Source of the DNA: Cladorhizidae sp. MBARI D1340-BT2
Taxonomy: Eukaryota > Porifera > Demospongiae > Poecilosclerida > Cladorhizidae
NCBI GenBank assembly: GCA_028752905.1
Contig: JAQNBH010000009.1
Location: 42,166,509-42,230,508, forward strand
Reading direction: 5' to 3'
Length of the DNA: 64,000 bases
In this document: one piece after another, positions 56,940-64,000 of the stretch
Layout: every line of letters begins with the position of its first letter
Position numbering within the stretch: position 1 is the first letter of the stretch
Notes under the pieces: model-generated
Databases searched by the model: none
Told to the model about the DNA's origin: nothing
What the model saw: the letters and a program-made list of their open reading frames with translations, nothing else
Translations under genes and position numbers: made by a program

Positions 56940-58150
56940 CTAGGTTGCAATAGTAACTAAGATAGTGAATATAATCCTCATCACTTCTCTGAAGAATGAT
57001 TTGCTAGTGTAGCTCATTATCACCAATGGTGCGAATGTTGGTTACCCTGGAAATAACATGCAAATCTGATTGTGGGTTAAAATGGAGCATGACCTTGAGA
57101 TGTGGCATATCAATGTCTTTTGAACTCAATTCATCTGGAACATTTACTGAGTCTACCATTGAACAAAAGCTTGCCCATTGCAGCAGCTATTGGTAACCCA
57201 TTGTTGAAAGCGTTGATTCAACAGCATGGGTGACATCTAATCCTTCAAAATACATCTGGCGGAAGTAGTCTTTCGGGGTTTGAAACCTGTGAGCATGTAT
57301 AGACAACCCTACAAGCCTTGAAGCATATTGTGGTAGTGTGGGCTGTAGTGTCAGATCCACTGCATCTTCAATAAAGGAATAGGTGAAATGCTTCCTCACT
57401 TCTTTGCCTTTCAAAACATTTCAATGCCAGATTTTAAGCTTAAATAGTTTCTTGAATGGTTGTGTCCTTACTCTAGAGGCTCAAAGATGTTGTTCTGCTG
57501 TGGAAGACAAGTACCAAGAGGGAGCTTGAGATCATAATAAGTGCTGAAGTTCTCCATCACCAAATCTGGTGCTCTCTTATTGGATGAACTTTCCTTCCTA
57601 GAGCATCTGGTTGAAAGATCGAGAGTGATTATTGAGAAGGTCATTTTAAGCAAGAACAGAACTAATAGCTGTTGTGTCGACTGTCCAGCAGGTTGGGCAG
57701 AGAGGCTTCAAACTCAGGACACCAGGGATTGCAAAGAGAATAGACCTCTTTAGTGAGTATCTGATAAGTTGACTGACTTCCATCACCAAATCTAGTGCAT
57801 CTCTTAGAGGATGAACTCCTTCCCACTATTTGCAAGCACAGATTTGTACAGTGGGCTAAACAATGCACACGAATAGCAGCCATTTCATCATGTGTAGCTA
57901 CTCCACTTATGTGGAATTGCATGTTGAAGCATCCATCATATGCTTGACCCCTACACTGGTTGATTGCTAGACCATAATCAAACAATCCTTGATAAAATTC
58001 ATTTTTTAGAGTGGAGGCATCTGTTTTTGGTCCAGTGATGAACTCTAAGGAGGGGGGCTTCATGAATGAGAAATTTATTGTCAACCCAATACACATTTGC
58101 TCTCTGGCTAATGTCGGTGGCCTCATCTACTGTGAATCATTCGTAAGACC
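56940..58150 (-). pseudogene. Decayed hAT-family transposase (unit B, better preserved)
   Basis: Minus-strand frames show FITGPKTDASTLKNEFYQGL, then GLAINQCRGQAYDGCFNMQF and MAAIRVHCLAHCTNLCLQIV. This is the G-Q-x-Y-D-G-x-x-N-M ... V-H-C-x-A-H-x-x-N-L signature of the DUF4371/ZMYM1-like hAT transposases. Later segments include VDSVNVPDELSSKDIDMPHL and ISRVTNIRTIGDNE, near the family's C-terminal region. Frames are broken by stops and shifts; the catalytic set cannot be complete. The proteins of unit A are more decayed. Confidence 0.72.
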
Positions 58151-59097
58151 AGAAAGGCTCTCTGAGGATTTCATGTGAAAGATATTTCTTAGACTCTAGC
58201 TATTGTTTGATGCAAAGAGAATCTTAAAGAAGTATGTAGCTTTAATTTCCTTCTTCCTCCTCCCCATGTCCCTGATAGCAAGACCTTGTCTTAACAGGGA
58301 CCTCAGAGACCAGATCTGCTTCAAAAGCATACCCTGTGTAGCTGTTGTTCTTGCTTAGCCTAGCCTGCCTGTTGCAGCCATACTAGGTTGTAGTTTCATT
58401 AATGCAGTCTAGAGTACTGCTTCCTTGTGACTAGCAGAGTGCTCATTCATCTGAAACCTTCCCGTGCTTTCTTCCAATATCAAACCCTGCACACAAGAAT
58501 ACACCCCCTCCTCCCCACCCACCTGCAATTAGCTTAGCGAGTCATCCTTTTTTAGCATCTGCTGACAGTGCCAGTAGAAATCTTGTAACTGAGTCAATAT
58601 TCATTTTCTCACCTCTGTCCTGTGTCATTTTATAATCACCTTGAGGACATAGTCACCTTTTAAGGGATATAGTCACCTGAGGATAGTTAGTCACCTTGAG
58701 GGATATATATATAGTCACCTAAGGAAATAGTGGTCACTTTGAGGATAGTTATAGTTTTTGTACCAATCTGGAGGAAATTGACTCCACTTCTTTCCTTGTA
58801 GCTTTCTGGTTAGTTTTAATGTACCAATATTTGTGATTTGTACCAATTCACAACAACTGGTATCACAGCACTCAGCAGAACACTGGGTGTGTTGTTTTAC
58901 ATCTGCCATTTAGAAACATGGTCAAACCAGTACAGAGTCACTCTCTGAAACACAGCACACCTACACACTGTATATTTGGCTTGCAGGCACTCTCAGTCAG
59001 GTCCAATGCAGAAGCAGCATATGCTGAAGGGGACTAATTGGAACAGCAAAGATATATATATATATATATAGTTTGTTGTGTTGTGTTTATCTTGCAG

Positions 59098-59184
59098 GAT
59101 TTATGTGCTCCGAACACGAGTTCCAATTGTTTACACTGTCAGAAGCCTTGCATTATGATTTGACTTTCTTTGAGGCCTACCTTG
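59098..59184 (+). CDS. Exon-like segment conserved between units (unit B)
   Basis: 87-bp counterpart of 41581-41676: FMCSEHEFQLFTLSEALHYD, then LTFFEAYL, with the same cttgcag and gtgaga borders. It is nine bases shorter through two in-frame deletions. Confidence 0.4.
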
Positions 59185-60044
59185 GTGAGATGAGCACACG
59201 CAGAGCTGTGCCCATGACACACCCCATGCATACCTTAAACCCCACCTACATAAACAGCCTCATCTGTCTGTATAGAGGGATATTTCCGAGGAGTTTAATA
59301 TCACAGTTTTTGCGGTTAGAATCCAATCTGCAGATTGGTACATTTGAAGGCAGCAGAACAATGAGTGTCTTCCACTATACACCACACAATTCACAAGATT
59401 CCTCCGTGAAGGCCATTGATCACCAGCTGGGACTATTTAAGCTCTTATGTTCCTCTATACAGACAGCATGCACTAGAGCTCGGATGGATTGTGTGTGTTG
59501 CTATTAGCTTTCATTCAATGCTATATACTTCAAGTCCAAGTCTGACAGAGATGCACTCCACATTGCCTCCAGTCACTTGTCACTGCTCAATATCTCTGTG
59601 ACCCTGCATGAACACTAGCAGGAACAGCACCAAAGAGGGGAAGGGAAGAGGGAAAGAGGAAGGTTTCAATTGCCCCTTTATAATTACCATTTCTTCACTT
59701 GGCTTGTCACATCAGTTTTCATTTTTATTTCCTTTCTTTTCTCCTTTTTTCCCTTTCTCTCCCCCTTCCCCCCCCCCCCCCCCCCCCCCATTTCATTTGG
59801 CTGAGTGGCTCAGAATAAAATTTAGATTTAGATTTTAGAGGTATATACCTTATCAGCTGCCTGGTATTTATTATAGTCAGGCAGCTATATATGTGGGGAG
59901 GGACAGCCTGTCCTACCCAGTGGCTGCATTACTGGCAGACTGGACAATAAGAAAGTCAGTTGAGGTTCCGTTCTTGGTTTTTGCAAAAGAATAATTATAT
60001 ATATATATATAATAATAAATAATAATTTAGAGTGTTAGTTCACA

Positions 60045-60200
60045 CCTTTAAGTACAATGGCTTCCACTTGAAAGGCACCATTTCAAAGAACTACACAGAT
60101 TTGGACACGGTCCACATCGTACAACCCTCTCCAGGCTGTGCTCTGCAACAGTTTAATCATTCACCATCCCTTCTAGCTAGCTCAGTCCATAAACTCAGTG
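60045..60200 (+). CDS. Second exon-like segment (unit B)
   Basis: Counterpart of 44188-44367: YNGFHLKGTISKNYTDLDTV, then HIVQPSPGCALQQFNHSPSL, frame maintained to the gtacgta donor. Family unknown. Confidence 0.35.
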
Positions 60201-61117
60201 GTACGTACTCTTAAGAGATTGATTACTCCTGCGCGCGGGAGCACTCATTTTTGACTGCTGCTAAAGTGCTCTACTTAACCAGCTTTTATGGTGCAACAGT
60301 TAACATTAAATTAATATTTATGATAACATTTTTTCTGCTATTAATGTCTTGCCACCTAGCAACACAAAACACATTTTTGTTATGGCCCATTTTTATTATT
60401 ATTTTATTTTATGTAGTGGCTAATGAAACTGACTAGACTGTAGACAGTTACCAGATACATCACTACTTGTATATAATTATGTAATTCCTGCTCAACTCAC
60501 TCACATTGTGTTCTCTCATTAAGTGCAGTTATGTTCTACTTCCCCCCTAATCCATTCCTGTATAATTGTGGTACTTAGAAAACTTGTAACCGTGTACGAT
60601 TATTGCCGACTGATTTCGAGATGTAGCTTCGATGGGGAGGAAGGAGAATGTCATGAGCTGCTACAACTAATGGAGGCAACAGCATCTGCTCACTACCAAT
60701 ATGAATGACTCGAAGCCTCCTATATAGCCTCCTATATAGCCTTCAGCCAATCTGGTGCAACACAGCTAGGCACAGAGCAACATCAGTCATCAAAGTTCAG
60801 AAGCCTCAACAGATTCATTCCCCTTGTATATATATACAATGCAAAGGCCACCTTTGCATCAGCAAAGAATGTGTCGTCCAGTAGCCATGGTTGTCCAATG
60901 CCAATGCACAGATAGGAGGCTGTTGGTGAAATCATATCCACCACCTCACATGAGTTGAAGGAAGATGAGTGGAAGGAAGATAGATAAATAAATACATAAA
61001 GTCAAAGAGATTGAATTTGACAATGATTCAACAAACACCAAACAGCCGCTTAAACTTCTGTCATGTTATAGGAACTTAGACAAAAATAAGTGCTGCTTAT
61101 ACACACATCACTTTTGC

Positions 61118-61482
61118 TCAATCTTCTCCAGGGTCATGGTGTCTGTTCTTGAATGTAGCCATGTTCATTTTGTTTCCTAGATACTGCATGATCTGGTGCA
61201 GCTGATCCCTGTCAGTGTTGCCTTCCACCCACTGCAGCTCCACACACACCACATCCCTCACCTCACCACCTTCCCCACTCACACTCCTTTTCTTGCTCCT
61301 CTTGCTACAACCACCTTGGCCGGATGTCTCTCCCGGAGCAGTTAGTGTGACGCTGCACATAAAATGGAGGTCACAAGGGGGGCACAAGGCTTCAAGATCC
61401 ATTTTAATCTGCTCCTGGAGTTCTTCTGAAGAGACATTTTTTCTGGTTGTTCCCTCTTTGGGTGAAGCTTCTTCTTTGTTAT
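61118..61482 (-). CDS. Conserved exon-like open frame, unrecognised (unit B)
   Basis: Counterpart of 45422-45786 with the same acceptor. Differences are a few substitutions (S/P, E/G, I/V, C/S, V/R) and no frameshift across about 120 codons. The C-terminus is HHDPGED instead of HHDPGEP because the 16-bp repeat is not expanded. Confidence 0.45.
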
Positions 61483-61847
61483 CTAGAGAAATGGAAAAGA
61501 AAAGAAATGTGTGAGCAGCTGCATGGCCTGCAAGTCAGTCGGATTCTCCCCGGAGAGTAAAATATATCTGGTGCCTGCTCACGGGTTTTCATTTCATTCC
61601 AGATATATAACAGGACTTGAATTATTACATGCAGGGCACAAAACTGGAATATGGTAAAAACGCTCACTGACATGCTCACTAGTTCGTCACATGATTTTGA
61701 AGGGGGTTCATTGGTTGTTCTTACACATGACTGCTGAACTGCATTTGATTGGTGCCTCCTAAAGGCTGCCAGTCATACCTTTTCTTCCCATTTCCCACCC
61801 TTCCCAAGTGTGCGGGGGAATTTCAGTTGGCTTATGACCGTAGAGAC

Positions 61848-61978
61848 TACAGGATGACTGCACTCATGAAGGTTAGATAGCATTGCAAACTAGATACTTC
61901 CCCAGCATACCCTACAAGATGACTGCACTCATGAAGGTTAGATAGCATTGCAAACTAGATACTTCCCCAGCATACCCT
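61848..61978. repeat. ~66-bp tandem duplication before unit C
   Basis: gatgactgcactcatgaagg, then ttagatagcattgcaaacta and gatacttccccagcatac occur twice in a row; only once at the A/B boundary (46190-46255). Confidence 0.9.
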
Positions 61979-62399
61979 TAATAACTGTTCCAGCTAGTCT
62001 GACTTTGGCCTAACCATTCCTGTGGTCTGATGGACTGCCACAAGCACTTACAAGTGTGAACTAATGAAACATTATTCAAATGTCAGGTGTCGAGAAAAGG
62101 TGTGGCCTCCATCATACAATGCCGAGCTTGATTTAATTTCAGTTTAAACTTGGTGAGTAATGGTGAGAACGGGTGACGGGCACCGAATCTTTGGCACATA
62201 TTTCAACAAACCAGAGCGTGCTAGTTCTCTAGTAAACCAGAGCGTGCTAGTTCTCTAGTAAACCTGCCCGTGCTAGTCTTCTAGTAAACCTGCCCAGATC
62301 TTATTCAGATGCAGAATCGTTGGCACATTTCATAGGAAGAGGGAGAGGGGGTGGGCTGTTACGCTGTGCATATCATTAAAAAGTGCTGCCCTTGAATGT

Positions 62400-63720
62400 G
62401 TGTGCCTGTTCCTATACATCTATGTCTGCATGCATGGGTGAGTGTGCATGCATGTGCGTGTGTGCATGCATGTATGCATGTATGTAGGTCTTGTATGAAC
62501 ACATGCATGTGCATATCCAGGTTATATAAATGCCTGTGCATGCATTCATGTAGGTCTAGTATGAACACATGCATGTGCTTATCCAGGTTATATAAATGCC
62601 TGTGCATGCATGTATGTAGGTCTAGTATGAACACATGCATGTGCTTATCCAGGTTATATAAATGCCTGTGCATGCATGCATGTAGGTCTAGTATGAACAC
62701 ATGCATGTGCTTATCCAGGTTATATAAATGCCTGTGGATGCATGCATGTAGGTCTAGTATGAACACATGCATGTGCTTATCCAGGTTATATAAATGCCTG
62801 TGCATGCATGCATGTAGGTCTAGTATGAACACATGCATGTGCTTATCCAGGTTATATAAATGCCTGTGCATGCATGCATGTAGGTCTAGTATGAACACAT
62901 GCATGTGCTTATCCAGGTTATATAAATGCCTGTGGATGCATGCATGTAGGTCTAGTATGAACACATGCATGTGCTTATCCAGGTTATATAAATGCCTGTG
63001 CATGCATGCATGTAGGTCTAGTATGAACACATGCATGTGCTTATCCAGGTTATATAAATGCCTGTGCATGCATGTATGTAGGTCTAGTATGAACACATGC
63101 ATGTGCTTATCCAGGTTATATAAATGCCTGTGCGTGCATGCATGTAGGTCTAGTATGAACACATGCATGTGCTTATCCAGGTTATATAAATGCCTGTGGA
63201 TGCATGCATGTAGGTCTAGTATGAACACATGCATGTGCTTATCCAGGTTATATAAATGCCTGTGCATGCATGCATGTAGGTCTAGTATGAACACATGCAT
63301 GTGCTTATCCAGGTTATATAAATGCCTGTGCATGCATGTATGTAGGTCTAGTATGAACACATGCATGTGCTTATCCATGTTATATAAATGCCTGTGCGTG
63401 CATGCATGTAGGTCTAGTATGAACACATGCATGTGCTTATCCAGGTTATATAAATGCCTGTGCATGCATGCATGTAGGTCTAGTATGAACACATGCATGT
63501 GCTTATCCATGTTATATAAATGCCTGTGCATGCATGCATGTAGGTCTAGTATGAACACATGCATGTGCTTATCCAGGTTATATAAATGCCTGTGCATGCA
63601 TGCATGTAGGTCTAGTATGAACACATGCATGTGCTTATCCAGGTTATATAAATGCCTGTGCATGCATGCATGTAGGTCTAGTATGAACACATGCATGTGC
63701 TTATCCAGATTGTATAAATG
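62400..63720. repeat. 66-bp satellite, unit C
   Basis: About 19-20 copies, more homogeneous than in unit A: nearly all read gcttatccaggttatataaa. Open on both strands for 445 and 495 codons; the frames encode each other's antisense repeat and are not evidence of a gene. Confidence 0.95.
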
Positions 63721-63889
63721 GCTAGAGGCTGAGTCAGTATGGACTCTAGTGGCGAGTCTCCACCCACAGCCTGGGTTGTGTGCTAGTCCACTGAGTGGCT
63801 ATCTGCAGGGGAGCTTGTTGCTCCATCGACACTGCAATATGTTGCTGGGAGCAGTGGCTCAGCACATTATTTGCTCCAGGTAATGTCAC

Positions 63890-64000
63890 AGGAGTGGTTT
63901 AGCAGGGTCGTGAGAGGGATTGCTTAGCAGGGTGGACCAGATGGGAGGCGTGGCTTAGCAGGGTGGGCCAGGCGGGAGGTGTGGCTCAGCAGGGTGGGCC
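63890..64000. repeat. 31-bp GC-rich repeat, unit C (truncated by window)
   Basis: Start of the same gcagggtgggccagg array as at 35500-35660; continues past the edge. Confidence 0.85.

Larger units (their letters stand above)
46256..61989. repeat. Tandem segmental duplication, unit B (~15.7 kb)
   Basis: Same order as unit A. Between atttaatttca (46404) and tcaagacctgc it lacks the A segment of about 34394-36335, which includes the 66-bp satellite, with two to three bases of possible microhomology. The 37-bp satellite is hugely expanded. The 3' flank (54975-61989) matches 37680-46255 apart from small indels and the missing Penelope-like insertion. Confidence 0.92.
61990..64000. repeat. Tandem segmental duplication, start of unit C
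   Basis: Matches unit A from ctagtctgactttggcctaa through the 66-bp satellite and the unique gctgagtcagtatggactct segment into the 31-bp repeat, then is cut by the window edge. It retains the segment missing from unit B, so C resembles A here. A 27-bp triplicate (gtgctagttctctagtaaac) at 62212-62290 is C-specific. Confidence 0.92.

Noticed and set aside
62359..63883. 445- and 495-codon opposed open frames
   Set aside because: Both are translations of the 66-bp satellite, open because the monomer lacks stops in several frames. No start context, domain or splice evidence.

Overview
This window is eukaryotic and almost certainly animal. It holds a PDZ-plus-myosin-XVIII gene, NAA35, TIMM10 and TSEN2 homologues, GT-AG introns as short as 58 and 66 nt, AATAAA signals, and remains of Penelope-like, hAT and LINE transposons. 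The very short introns and gene spacing together with extreme minisatellite density make an early-branching invertebrate, such as a demosponge, my best guess. That assignment is inference; no marker gene here fixes it.

Region 1 (1-6.5 kb) is a run of five unrelated minisatellites (14, about 36, 31, 27/28 and 22 bp units) plus a solo terminal fragment of a Penelope-like element. Region 2 (6.5-17.4 kb, minus strand) is the 5' part of a myosin-XVIII-like gene. Four exons join in frame (334 codons with a PDZ domain, then 41, 159 and 75 bp). Its introns are filled by 33-, 70-, 18-, 55- and 68-bp arrays, and the motor domain lies beyond the left edge. Region 3 (17.4-23.05 kb) is a compact housekeeping cluster: a U1-type zinc-finger gene (+), NAA35 (-), TIMM10 (+) and TSEN2 (-). 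The genes alternate in divergent and convergent pairs; the NAA35 and TIMM10 start codons are 48 bp apart and the TIMM10 and TSEN2 stops 78 bp apart. Region 4 (23-34.2 kb) has no gene I can support. It carries more minisatellites (38, 23, 57, 50, 45 bp) and scattered copies of a repeat with a hammerhead-ribozyme-like core.

Region 5 (34.24-64.0 kb) is a tandem segmental duplication. Unit A (about 34241-46255), unit B (about 46256-61989) and the start of unit C (about 61990 to the window end) are collinear. Unit A carries a Penelope-like insertion that B lacks. Unit B has lost about 1.9 kb containing the 66-bp satellite. A 37-bp satellite grew from about 7 copies in A to about 200 in B, with higher-order repeat structure and CCCTAG telomere-like blocks. 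Each unit also carries a LINE 3' fragment, a decayed hAT transposase and three exon-like segments with frame-preserving differences between copies.

The intact genes are general cell functions: N-terminal acetylation (NAA35), mitochondrial inner-membrane protein import (TIMM10), tRNA splicing (TSEN2), possibly minor-spliceosome RNA processing (ZMAT5-like) and the cytoskeleton (MYO18). They form no pathway; what they share is tight packing. The unusual biology here is in the repeats.
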